A stretch of 22,520 bases of DNA from CAKRPJ01 sp934376955 (GTDB lineage: Bacteria; Bacillota; Clostridia; Lachnospirales; Lachnospiraceae): NCBI GenBank assembly GCA_934376955.1, contig CAKRPJ010000038.1, positions 1 to 22,520 of the forward strand, in the 5' to 3' direction. Positions 1 to 7,465 of this stretch are shown here, in pieces; position 1 is the first letter of the stretch, and each line of letters starts with the position of its first letter. The notes under the pieces are model-generated. The model was given only the letters and a program-made list of their open reading frames with translations. It ran no database searches and had not been told where the DNA came from. The translations under genes were made by a program, and so were the position numbers.

Positions 1-121
1 TCATTAAGCTGGACTTTCCGCAACGTCGGATACCAGTCATGACTTTAATCATTTCTGTATCTTGAAATGCAATAATCTGATTCAGATAGAGATCACGTTT
101 TCGTAGTATTGTTTTTTGCAT
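1..121 (-). CDS. AAA-family ATP-binding protein, N-terminal fragment (runs off window)
   Basis: Only the first 40 codons are inside the window; the gene continues beyond base 1. The start at 121 is preceded by an AAGGCGG-type ribosome binding site. The fragment starts with a short basic helix and then a hydrophobic strand leading into a P-loop, GIRRCGKSS at residues 30-38. This N-terminal pattern (about 25 residues, then 'MTGIRRCGKSS') is typical of the ATP-binding proteins that pair an AAA_14 domain with a C-terminal DUF4143 domain, whose cellular role is poorly known. The family call rests on the Walker A context alone. The upstream spacer is AT-rich, which fits an independent promoter for this gene. 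Confidence 0.7.
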   Translation of the reverse strand, partial: MQKTILRKRDLYLNQIIAFQDTEMIKVMTGIRRCGKSSLM

Positions 122-367
122 AAAGGAAACACCGCCTTTCGCTTAAAATCATAACATAAACATCCGGAAAAATCAAGTTTATAGAATTTATATTAAAAAC
201 TCTTATTTTTTATAAGTTTGTAACATAATATGTTTTCTTGTCGATATGCGTCTATCATATAAATCGGCTCATTAATAGCGAATCGTATATATTATTCGTT
301 ACATTTTATCTTTGATAACATGTTGAAATAAGATAAATTTAATGTAGCATAGTCTTTCCTATAGAGT
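122..367. other. AT-rich intergenic spacer
   Basis: A gene-free, strongly AT-rich stretch between the helicase terminator and the ATPase fragment. It contains runs of A/T and possible -10-like hexamers for the leftward ATPase gene, but I could not settle on one promoter. No ORF with a credible ribosome binding site, no tandem repeat and no RNA gene was seen. Confidence 0.5.
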
Positions 368-413
368 AAAAAAATGCCCTCCGGCCGCATGTCCGTATGC
401 GGCAGAGGGCATT
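368..413 (-). terminator. Rho-independent terminator of the helicase gene
   Basis: On the minus strand AATGCCCTC (413-405) pairs with GAGGGCATT (381-373), an inner GCCGCAT/ATGCGGC stem extends the hairpin, and a run of seven T follows (374-368). It begins about 50 bases after the helicase stop codon. There is no T-run on the plus strand, so it acts leftward only. Confidence 0.9.
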
Positions 414-466
414 CTTATTGCCTTTTTGGTATTTATGATATCGGGGGATTGGTACCCTGGCATCAT

Positions 467-2167
467 TTATCTTTTGTTCGCCTTCTCGACATGCACGCTT
501 CTGCCCTTGATCTTTGTGCGGTTCAACGCCTGCAGCACCTGATCTGCCTGAGCCCGCGGCACATCTACAAATGTATATTTATCATACATGTCAATACTTC
601 CCACAAGGCGTCCGGACAGTCCTGACTCACCCGCGATCGCTCCGAGGATATCTCCCGGCTTCACGTTCTGATTCTTGCCAAGATTGATGAACAGACGGGT
701 CATATTGTTCTTTGCGGATCTTCTGTCCTCGTATTCCTCCATATCGTCATAGCGGCTGCGGCCTCTGTCACCGCGCGCACCACGCCCCCGGCCATCACGT
801 CCGCGGCCTTCTCCTCTACGGCCCAGCTCCTCCAGATCACGAAGCGGTCTGCTGTCCTCTGCGATATCCTCATAATCATCACCCATGGTCATCTTAAGGA
901 AGGCAGCTGCCAGCTCCAGGGAGGAATAGTCCTCTGCGATCAGCCTTTTTTCGATGATATCCGTCATCCGCTCCAAACCACCCTCTGTGATCAGCTCCTG
1001 TACTTCATCTAAGATCTTTTCTGCTTTGATCGCTGTCACGTCATTTAGGGACGGGATCGGCTGAGGGATAATTTTTGTCTTGCAGAATCTCTGGATATCG
1101 CGAAGCTTATATACCTCACTTCCGACTACCAGACTGAAGGCGCGGCCCTCACGTCCCGCACGGCCGGTTCTTCCGATCCTGTGGACGTAATACTCATCAT
1201 CCTGAGGAATATCATAGTTAAATACAGCCTCCACATCGTCAACATCAATTCCTCTTGCTGCCACGTCGGTGGCAACGAGGATCTCTGTTGCTCCGTTTCG
1301 GAAGCTGTCCATAACACGGTCTCTCTGCTCCTGCTTCAGATCTCCATGAAGACCTTCCGCAAAATATCCCCGTCCCTGAAGTGCCTGCACCAGCTCATCT
1401 ACCTGCTTTTTTGTATTGCAGAATACGACAGACAACTTCGGAGAATACAGATCCAGAAGACGGCACATAACCTCCACCTTCGTCCTTGGCTTGACCTCAT
1501 AATAATACTGCGTTACCTTCGGGACGGTAAGCTCCTTTTTGACCACCTTCACCATCACGGGATCCTTCTGGAATTTTTTTGCGATATCTGCAATGGCCTG
1601 CGGCATGGTAGCGGAAAACATTACCGTCTGGCGTTCCTCCGGGAGCTGGCTTAAAATCGTTTCCATGTCTTCAAGGAAGCCCATGTTCAGCATTTCGTCG
1701 GCCTCATCGAGAACAACGGTGCCGATCTCATCGGTGCGGATCGTTTTTCTTCTCATGTGATCCATAACACGGCCCGGTGTGCCGACAATGATCTGCACGC
1801 CGCCCTTAAGCGAACGGATCTGCTTTACGATCTCCTGGCCGCCGTAGACCGGGAGTACCTTGATCCCGGACATATATTTGGCCAGACGGCGGATCTCCTC
1901 CGCAACCTGGATCGCAAGCTCTCTTGTGGGACACAGGATCATCGCCTGTGTCTTTTTGCTTTCCGCATCGATCTTCTCCAGAAGGGGGATACCGAATGCC
2001 GCCGTTTTTCCGGTTCCTGTCTGTGCCTGGCCGATCATATCGCGTCCTTCTCTCTGCACCGGGATCGCCTGTGCCTGGATCGGTGACGCTGCCTCAAAGC
2101 CCATATCTGTTACTGCTCTTAAAATGCGCTCATCTAAATTCCACTCGTCAAATCTGATTGTTTCCAT
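467..2167 (-). CDS. deaD: DEAD-box ATP-dependent RNA helicase with DbpA-type RNA-binding domain
   Basis: A 566-residue DEAD-box helicase. Visible motifs are the Q-motif region (F6 to Q31), Walker A AQTGTGKT (48-55), PTREL (80-84), DEAD (154-157), SAT (185-187) and the C-terminal HRIGRTGRAGR. After the RecA-like core come a helical dimerisation-like region, an Arg/Gly-rich acidic-basic linker and a final ~75 residues starting MTRLFINLG that match the DbpA C-terminal RNA-binding fold, known in DbpA/YxiN to recognise 23S rRNA. The likely role is ribosome assembly or mRNA remodelling in the cytoplasm. The start at 2167 has an AAGGAAG ribosome binding site; an upstream ATG at 2233 is rejected because that extension would be made of a terminator hairpin. 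The symbol deaD is by family resemblance; cshA or dbpA are alternatives. Confidence 0.93.
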   Translation of the reverse strand: METIRFDEWNLDERILRAVTDMGFEAASPIQAQAIPVQREGRDMIGQAQTGTGKTAAFGIPLLEKIDAESKKTQAMILCPTRELAIQVAEEIRRLAKYMSGIKVLPVYGGQEIVKQIRSLKGGVQIIVGTPGRVMDHMRRKTIRTDEIGTVVLDEADEMLNMGFLEDMETILSQLPEERQTVMFSATMPQAIADIAKKFQKDPVMVKVVKKELTVPKVTQYYYEVKPRTKVEVMCRLLDLYSPKLSVVFCNTKKQVDELVQALQGRGYFAEGLHGDLKQEQRDRVMDSFRNGATEILVATDVAARGIDVDDVEAVFNYDIPQDDEYYVHRIGRTGRAGREGRAFSLVVGSEVYKLRDIQRFCKTKIIPQPIPSLNDVTAIKAEKILDEVQELITEGGLERMTDIIEKRLIAEDYSSLELAAAFLKMTMGDDYEDIAEDSRPLRDLEELGRRGEGRGRDGRGRGARGDRGRSRYDDMEEYEDRRSAKNNMTRLFINLGKNQNVKPGDILGAIAGESGLSGRLVGSIDMYDKYTFVDVPRAQADQVLQALNRTKIKGRSVHVEKANKR

Positions 2168-2193
2168 TTGTTTTCTTCCTTTTCTATTAGCAT

Positions 2194-2228
2194 AAAAAAG
2201 AGAAGATTCAGGTGTTTCCTGAATCTTC
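2194..2228 (-). terminator. Terminator of the MFS gene, located in the helicase leader
   Basis: On the minus strand GAAGATTCAGG, loop AAACA, CCTGAATCTTC, then TC and six T: an 11-bp perfect stem with a U-run. It lies downstream of the MFS stop codon, so it can end that transcript. It also lies downstream of the predicted helicase promoter (2249-2277), so helicase transcripts must pass through it, which makes it a candidate attenuator. Confidence 0.85.
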
Positions 2229-2248
2229 CCCATTCTTCATCCCATAAT

Positions 2249-2277
2249 ACTATATCAGCAATCTTATTTCCTGTCAA
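2249..2277 (-). promoter_or_regulatory. Candidate helicase promoter inside the MFS 3' end
   Basis: Minus strand TTGACA (2277-2272), 17-base spacer, TATAGT (2254-2249). This is a near-consensus vegetative promoter. Its -35 box overlaps the last codons of the MFS gene and its predicted start site falls about 10-15 bases before the terminator hairpin at 2228-2194. Confidence 0.65.
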
Positions 2278-3466
2278 GTGCCGGTTTTTTATAACACATA
2301 TAACCGAAGGCCGCTAAAACACCGACTCCATAAATAATAAAGGTGCATGCAAAGGGCAGTTTTGCGTTCACGGAATAAATAAATCCTGCGATCAGAGAAC
2401 CGGCAATACTGCCTAAGGACTGGGTCGCATTGAAGAATCCCATAACGATGTTCCTCTGCTCCGGCTTTGCATTGTTGGCCACCATATCCTGAAGCACCGG
2501 AACGCTGACGGAATATCCGGCATAGGCGATCATACTGAAGGCAATGAAAATTCCGATGTTGGACGGCAGCATGGTTCCGAAGGAGGCTGCCGCACAAATT
2601 GCGATCACAACGACCATAGACTTTTTCATATTCGTCTTACTGATGATCCAGATACATAATGTCATGTTGGAAATAAAGGAAATAAATCCAACTGCCGCCT
2701 TGATGATACCATTATAAGAGGAGGTCAGGCCGAGCTGATCCTTCAGATAGTAGTTAAAAGCCTGATCGAAGCCGGTATTACCAAAGTTGATCAGAATGTT
2801 TACGGCAAACAGCATGGCAAAGGCCACATTCATAAACTTTCGGCTGTCCATAAATGCCTGGAAGGGATTGGCCTCTTTCACCAGCTGTTTCTTTGATACA
2901 TTCTTTAGCTCTGTGTTTCCGTCCGGAACACAGATAAAAAAGAAAGCAACAGCTACCACTAAGAGGGTGATGGCCTGAACAAGGAAGGCTGTTTTTACAG
3001 AGATCTCTCCGAGAAAGCCGCCGACCATATATCCAAAGGCACTGGCAACACTCTTGATCGTCGCACTGTAGGTAAGATATCTTCCCTGATCCTCCGGGCG
3101 GGAAACGTTAACGATATAAGTCAGAAAGCTTACAAAGATACCACCGGTAAAAAGTCCGGCAAACATTCTGGCCAGAATGATCATGAGCTCTGTTGTTGCG
3201 TAGGCGAACCACACCTGAGCGATCCCATATCCGCAGCAGCATACCAAAAGAGATAGTCTGGATGAAATATAGACGTTGATCTTCCCCCAGAAAGGAGACA
3301 TCAGAAAGCTGGTTATCAGCATCGCTGCCAGAGCTACGCCGAACATGTAGTCATGCAGATGCAGATTCTGAATAACTGTGGGGGTTACCGGATGTGCAAA
3401 ATTTGCTGCCAGATTGAACACGACCATCGCCGTGAAAAAGGCAAAAAAACGGGTCTTGTACTTCAT
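2264..3466 (-). CDS. MFS transporter
   Basis: A 400-residue integral membrane protein with about 12 hydrophobic segments spread over two halves and a central polar loop (around residue 190-205), the layout of the major facilitator superfamily. The cytoplasmic loop after the second helix (FWGKINVYISSRLSL) resembles the MFS motif A region, and RPEDQGRYLTY resembles the loop of drug-efflux type members. Substrate cannot be read from the sequence; efflux of small molecules is the commonest role of this size class. It has its own strong promoter (3524-3552) with an operator-like dyad and a terminator at 2194-2228, so it is probably monocistronic. Confidence 0.85.
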   Translation of the reverse strand: MKYKTRFFAFFTAMVVFNLAANFAHPVTPTVIQNLHLHDYMFGVALAAMLITSFLMSPFWGKINVYISSRLSLLVCCCGYGIAQVWFAYATTELMIILARMFAGLFTGGIFVSFLTYIVNVSRPEDQGRYLTYSATIKSVASAFGYMVGGFLGEISVKTAFLVQAITLLVVAVAFFFICVPDGNTELKNVSKKQLVKEANPFQAFMDSRKFMNVAFAMLFAVNILINFGNTGFDQAFNYYLKDQLGLTSSYNGIIKAAVGFISFISNMTLCIWIISKTNMKKSMVVVIAICAAASFGTMLPSNIGIFIAFSMIAYAGYSVSVPVLQDMVANNAKPEQRNIVMGFFNATQSLGSIAGSLIAGFIYSVNAKLPFACTFIIYGVGVLAAFGYMCYKKPALDRK

Positions 3467-3502
3467 CTTTTTTCTTTCTCCCTTTTCATAATAATTCCGA
3501 AC

Positions 3503-3517
3503 TGGTAAACACTACCA
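3503..3517. promoter_or_regulatory. Operator-like dyad at the MFS transcription start
   Basis: TGGTA, five bases, TACCA: a short perfect inverted repeat placed 6-20 bases downstream of the -10 box, covering the expected start site. This position suits a repressor. No regulator gene is adjacent, so the call is weak. Confidence 0.35.
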
Positions 3518-3523
3518 AATATA

Positions 3524-3552
3524 AGTTTAATCTTATCAGATAATTTTGTCAA
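3524..3552 (-). promoter_or_regulatory. MFS promoter
   Basis: Minus strand TTGACA (3552-3547), 17-base spacer, TAAACT (3529-3524). The -35 is a perfect consensus; the -10 matches at four of six positions. It lies 58 bases upstream of the MFS start codon. Confidence 0.65.
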
Positions 3553-3598
3553 GTTAAACAATTTTTCAGTTCAGAAGTGCCCGTTTTTGCTTGTCTTT

Positions 3599-4288
3599 TT
3601 ATACTTTAAAGCGGTAACCGACGCCCCATATCGTCTCAATATACTGCGGCTTTGCCGTATTTAATTCAATCTTTTCCCGGATCTTTTTGATATGTACCGT
3701 TACGGTCGCGATATCGCCGATCGACTCCATATCCCAGATTTGAGAGAACAATTCCTCTTTTGTATACACATGGTTCGGATTCTGGGCAAGAAACGCCAGA
3801 AGGTCAAATTCTTTTGTTGTAAAATTTTTCTCCTCACCATTAACATAAACACGCCGGGCTGTTTTGTCGATCTTTAGGCCGCGGATCTCAATGATGTCGT
3901 TGACCGGCATGCCGCTTCCGATCAGCCTCTCATAGCGGGATAAGTGGGCCTTCACGCGGGCCACAAGCTCGCTGGGGCTGAAGGGCTTTGTCATATAGTC
4001 GTCGGCTCCCAGACCGAGGCCGCGGATCTTATCGATATCGTCCTTTTTCGCAGAGACCATGATGATCGGTGTGTTTTTGCTCTCACGGATCCTTCTGCAT
4101 ATCTCAAAGCCATCCACACCCGGGAGCATAAGATCCAGTATAAACAGGTCAAACTTTTCATCTAATGCTCTCTTTAAACCGTTCTCTCCGTCATTCTCGA
4201 TCTCTACTTCAAATCCGGACAGCTCCAGATAGTCCTTTTCCAGCTCCGCAATACTTTCTTCATCTTCTACGATCAGAATCTTACTCAT
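3599..4288 (-). CDS. OmpR/PhoB-family response regulator
   Basis: A 229-residue two-domain regulator. The receiver domain (about 1-115) has the acidic pocket at E8-D9, the phosphoacceptor D52 in LDLMLPGVDG, and K101 in MTKPF. The C-terminal winged-helix DNA-binding domain (about 130-229) carries the family pattern KEFDLLAFLAQNPNHVYTKE and ends in VGYRFKV. Full length for the family. It starts 12 bases after the kinase stop codon with an AAGGAGAAGG ribosome binding site, so the two are co-transcribed and this is the cognate regulator of the kinase. The target genes are not evident from the sequence. Confidence 0.95.
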   Translation of the reverse strand: MSKILIVEDEESIAELEKDYLELSGFEVEIENDGENGLKRALDEKFDLFILDLMLPGVDGFEICRRIRESKNTPIIMVSAKKDDIDKIRGLGLGADDYMTKPFSPSELVARVKAHLSRYERLIGSGMPVNDIIEIRGLKIDKTARRVYVNGEEKNFTTKEFDLLAFLAQNPNHVYTKEELFSQIWDMESIGDIATVTVHIKKIREKIELNTAKPQYIETIWGVGYRFKV

Positions 4289-4300
4289 ATCCTTCTCCTT

Positions 4301-5779
4301 CTATGCACTTATTTTTCTCAGAACGAAGTGGATCTCCGTTCCCACTCCCTCTTTACTTGTCGCCCATATCTTTCCGCCGTGATCCTCAATAATCTTCTTC
4401 ACAATGGAAAGACCGATGCCGCTTCCTCCCTTTGAGGAATTTCTTGAGGAATCCGTCCGGTAAAAGCGGTCAAAGATATTAGGAAGCTCCTTGGCACCGA
4501 TCCCTTTTCCATTATCCTCGATCTCGACCTGGACAAAATCACCGACATCTAAGATCCGGATGTTAATGATCCCCTGCTTCTTATCCATATATTTGATGGA
4601 ATTTCCGATAATGTTATTGATGACACGCTTAAGCTGCTCCGCGTCCGCGATCACCATTACATCCTCATCGACATAGTTAAAGTATCCCAGCTCCACGCCG
4701 CGGGCCTCCAGCTCTACTCCCACCTCGTCAACACAATCACGGAAATATCCCGCCACATTTATCTTTGAAAACGTATAGGGGATCTTGTTAGTATCGATCT
4801 TGGAATAGAAGGTCAGCTCATCGATCAGCCTGTCCATATCATTCGCTTTATTATATATGGTGCGGATATACTTGTTCAGCTTTTCCGGTGACGAGGCAAC
4901 TCCGTCCATGATTCCCTCCACGTAGCCCTTGATGGCTGTTATTGGAGTTTTAAGATCATGGGAAATATTGCTTATCAGCTCCTTGCTCTCCTTGTCATAC
5001 TGGATCTTCTCCTCCGTGGACTCCTTGAGCCGTATCCTCATCTCCTCAAAATCCTGACAAAGCTGTCCAAACTCGTTGTCATCCTCTACCTCTAACGTAA
5101 AATCCAGATTTCCGTCCCGGATCTGCTTTGTTGCCTCCTGCAGCTTTGCAAGAGGACGCCAGATCGACTGATAGACCCACCCGGTAAGGGCCGCGCCTGT
5201 GATAAATACGATCACTATACTGGTAAACAGCATCTCTGTCATCATGGATTTGATCTCCGGGATCACGTTCACAACATTCGTCACAAGATATACGCTGCCA
5301 TGATCTCCGTTCGGAAACACAAAATCACGCTGTTTAATGAGGTTTTCCATTTCTTCATCGAGATAATTTCCCCAGGAGTCCCTGTATTCCAGCTCCTCAT
5401 ACTCTGTAATATCCTTTTTCAAGATCTCCGCCACACGTTCGTTTCCGATAAAAATATAGTCCTCATTCTTCTTCATGATAAGGAACGAGTGATGCTGGGA
5501 AAGCTTTCCGTTAAGTCCTGTCAGATACACAGGATCCGAAAATTTTTCCGGGTGCTGGTCAATATCCCGGTCGATCTCCTTCTGGATCGATTTCGTGAGG
5601 TGGCTGAACACGCGTATCGACGCTCCAGCGGTAAAGTCGACCTCCTCAGACAGGCCATAGGTCTGAGAAAACATTTTGGCCTGATAACTATTAAGCCCAA
5701 CCGCCGTCAGGTAGATCAGCGAGATCGGAACCACCGTGATCGTTAAAAACGCAATTACAAGCTTCATCCGGATCTTCAT
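4301..5779 (-). CDS. Membrane sensor histidine kinase with HAMP domain
   Basis: A 492-residue kinase. Transmembrane segment 1 is at about residues 7-27, an extracytoplasmic sensor of about 155 residues follows, and segment 2 is at about 183-205. Then come HAMP (about 207-258), the HisKA phosphoacceptor H274 in ISHDLKTP, and an ATPase domain with an N-box (INNIIGNSIKY, 387-397), a G1 box (EDNGKGIG) and a G2 box (GGSGIGLSIV). All catalytic elements are present. The sensor domain is not one I recognise. Unusually for the OmpR class the kinase gene precedes the regulator gene. The start has a GGGAGGTG ribosome binding site. Confidence 0.94.
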   Translation of the reverse strand: MKIRMKLVIAFLTITVVPISLIYLTAVGLNSYQAKMFSQTYGLSEEVDFTAGASIRVFSHLTKSIQKEIDRDIDQHPEKFSDPVYLTGLNGKLSQHHSFLIMKKNEDYIFIGNERVAEILKKDITEYEELEYRDSWGNYLDEEMENLIKQRDFVFPNGDHGSVYLVTNVVNVIPEIKSMMTEMLFTSIVIVFITGAALTGWVYQSIWRPLAKLQEATKQIRDGNLDFTLEVEDDNEFGQLCQDFEEMRIRLKESTEEKIQYDKESKELISNISHDLKTPITAIKGYVEGIMDGVASSPEKLNKYIRTIYNKANDMDRLIDELTFYSKIDTNKIPYTFSKINVAGYFRDCVDEVGVELEARGVELGYFNYVDEDVMVIADAEQLKRVINNIIGNSIKYMDKKQGIINIRILDVGDFVQVEIEDNGKGIGAKELPNIFDRFYRTDSSRNSSKGGSGIGLSIVKKIIEDHGGKIWATSKEGVGTEIHFVLRKISA

Positions 5780-5840
5780 AGACGAATACGCACCTCCCGT
5801 TTTGGTCCGGACAGCGGATACACTGTCTGCTATTGAAAAT

Positions 5841-5849
5841 ATTATAGCA
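5841..5849 (-). promoter_or_regulatory. Extended -10 promoter of the kinase/regulator operon
   Basis: Minus strand TGCTATAAT: a perfect TATAAT with the TGn extension, 62 bases before the kinase start codon. No good -35 is seen at the right distance, as is usual for extended -10 promoters. Confidence 0.55.
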
Positions 5850-5897
5850 TATTTTCTTTTTCCCGTTTATAAAACTATTATAAATAAAAAAGGAAGT

Positions 5898-5942
5898 AAA
5901 AAAGGAAACCTCTGCCGGCTGTCCCCCGGCTTCGGTTTCCTC
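5898..5942 (-). terminator. metK terminator
   Basis: Minus strand AGGAAACC ... GGTTTCCT with an inner GCCGG/CCGGC stem, followed by a T-run (5903-5898). It starts four bases after the metK stop codon. Confidence 0.9.
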
Positions 5943-5946
5943 TTAA

Positions 5947-7134
5947 TTATAAGTATTTTTTCAGATCCTCAACCTTGTCCAGTTTCTCCCACGGAAGCTC
6001 AATATCGGTTCTTCCGAAGTGGCCGTAGGCTGCTGTCTGCTTGTAGATCGGACGGCGAAGGTCGAGCATACGGATGATTCCTGCCGGACGGAGATCAAAG
6101 TTCTCACGGATGATCTCAACCAGTCTTTCATCTGAAAGCTTTCCGGTTCCCATTGTATCTACCATGACCGATGTCGGATGGGCAACTCCGATCGCATAGG
6201 AAAGCTGGATCTCACACTGATCGGCAAGTCCTGCTGCAACGATGTTCTTAGCAACATAACGTGCTGCGTAGGCTGCGGAACGATCCACCTTTGTGCAGTC
6301 CTTTCCGGAGAAGGCGCCGCCGCCGTGACGGGCATATCCGCCGTAGGTGTCTACGATGATCTTTCTGCCTGTAAGTCCGCTGTCTCCGTGAGGGCCGCCG
6401 ATAACGAAACGTCCTGTCGGGTTGATAAAGAACTTCGTCTCCGCATCTACCATTTCCTGAGGAAGAATCTCATCGAACACATACTTTTTAATGTCTTTAT
6501 GGATCTGCTCCTGTGTTACGGTCTCATCGTGCTGCGTGGAAAGAACGACGGCATCGAGGCGGAACGGCTTGCCGTTTTCATCGTATTCAACGGTAACCTG
6601 TGTCTTTCCATCCGGACGTAAGTAAGTAAGCGTTCCGTTCTTTCTGACCTCGGTAAGGCGTCTTGCCAGCTTGTGTGCAAGAGCGATCGGGTATGGCATA
6701 TACTCCGGTGTCTCATTTGTAGCAAAGCCGAACATCATTCCCTGGTCGCCGGCGCCGATCGCATCTAATTCGCCCTCAGTCATGGTATTTTCTTTTGCTT
6801 CCAGTGCCTTGTCAACACCCATGGCAATATCGCTGGACTGCTCGTCGATCGCAGTGAGAACGCCGCAGGTATCACAGTCGAAGCCGTATTTTGCACGGTC
6901 ATAGCCGATCTCGCGCACTGTCTCGCGCACGATCTTCTGGATATCCACATAAGCATTTGTTGTGATCTCACCCATAACCATAACAAGACCTGTTGTCGTA
7001 CATGTCTCACATGCAACGCGGCTCATGGGATCCTGTTCCATAAGTGCGTCAAGGATCGCGTCAGAAATTGCATCACACATTTTATCCGGATGTCCTTCTG
7101 TTACGGACTCGGATGTAAATAATCTTTTTTCCAT
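5947..7134 (-). CDS. metK: S-adenosylmethionine synthetase
   Basis: Makes S-adenosylmethionine from methionine and ATP in the cytoplasm. The 395 residues are the usual MetK length. Signatures seen are the N-terminal FTSESVTEGHPDK with the ATP-binding His, the GAGDQGMMFGFA motif near residue 126, and GGGAFSGKDCTKVDRSAAY, the phosphate-binding loop. The start at 7134 follows an AAAGGAG ribosome binding site. Expression is evidently controlled by the S-box riboswitch upstream, so synthesis drops when S-adenosylmethionine is plentiful. It has its own promoter and terminator and is monocistronic. Confidence 0.98.
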   Translation of the reverse strand: MEKRLFTSESVTEGHPDKMCDAISDAILDALMEQDPMSRVACETCTTTGLVMVMGEITTNAYVDIQKIVRETVREIGYDRAKYGFDCDTCGVLTAIDEQSSDIAMGVDKALEAKENTMTEGELDAIGAGDQGMMFGFATNETPEYMPYPIALAHKLARRLTEVRKNGTLTYLRPDGKTQVTVEYDENGKPFRLDAVVLSTQHDETVTQEQIHKDIKKYVFDEILPQEMVDAETKFFINPTGRFVIGGPHGDSGLTGRKIIVDTYGGYARHGGGAFSGKDCTKVDRSAAYAARYVAKNIVAAGLADQCEIQLSYAIGVAHPTSVMVDTMGTGKLSDERLVEIIRENFDLRPAGIIRMLDLRRPIYKQTAAYGHFGRTDIELPWEKLDKVEDLKKYL

Positions 7135-7200
7135 TGTATCTCCTTTCAGATAGCAGGTGCCGCGGCCGAAGCTCTCGGATCACGGCATAAATTACGGCAT

Positions 7201-7373
7201 AAAAAAGTCCGCTCAAAGTTTAAGCGGACTTGACAAAATCTCTCTATCAAATCCTCTTATTGCTCGATTTCTCGCTCAGGTTGGCACCTTCCTGCCCTCT
7301 CGTCTTTCAACGATTAACAGGGGTTGCCGTGACTTCACAGGTCCTATGTACCTCCATCACTCTGAATAAGGGA
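7201..7373 (-). promoter_or_regulatory. SAM-I (S-box) riboswitch with terminator, upstream of metK
   Basis: On the minus strand the aptamer (about 7373-7253) opens with CTTATTCAGAG and contains GATGGAGG, a GTGAAG segment, ACGGCAACC, AAGGTGCCAA and GAAAGACGAGAG, in the order of the S-box consensus. P1 forms between CTTATT and AATAAG. The expression platform holds an intrinsic terminator (7231-7201): AAGTCCGCT, a loop, AGCGGACTT and a T-run. By the known mechanism S-adenosylmethionine binding favours this terminator. The metK gene directly downstream supports the assignment. Confidence 0.95.
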
Positions 7374-7411
7374 TATTGCGAACTTTCTTGTATAAAATTG
7401 TTACAGGCAGT

Positions 7412-7440
7412 ATATTAGCTGATTCTTTCCGAAATGTCAA
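7412..7440 (-). promoter_or_regulatory. metK/riboswitch promoter
   Basis: Minus strand TTGACA (7440-7435), 17-base spacer, TAATAT (7417-7412). It lies about 40 bases upstream of the riboswitch aptamer and just after the murA stop codon. Confidence 0.7.
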
Positions 7441-7465
7441 GAGACAATTTTAAAATCCTTCTGTT

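Noticed and set aside
1181..1654. Open frame on the plus strand opposite the helicase gene
   Set aside because: A shadow of the helicase coding sequence with no ribosome binding site or recognisable protein features.
2168..2233. N-terminal extension of the helicase from an ATG at 2233
   Set aside because: The extra 22 codons are made of a terminator hairpin and its U-run, lack DEAD-box homology, and the ATG at 2167 has a good ribosome binding site.
7156..7200. Short duplicated ATGCCGT segment between the riboswitch terminator and metK
   Set aside because: Too short and without structure; probably chance.
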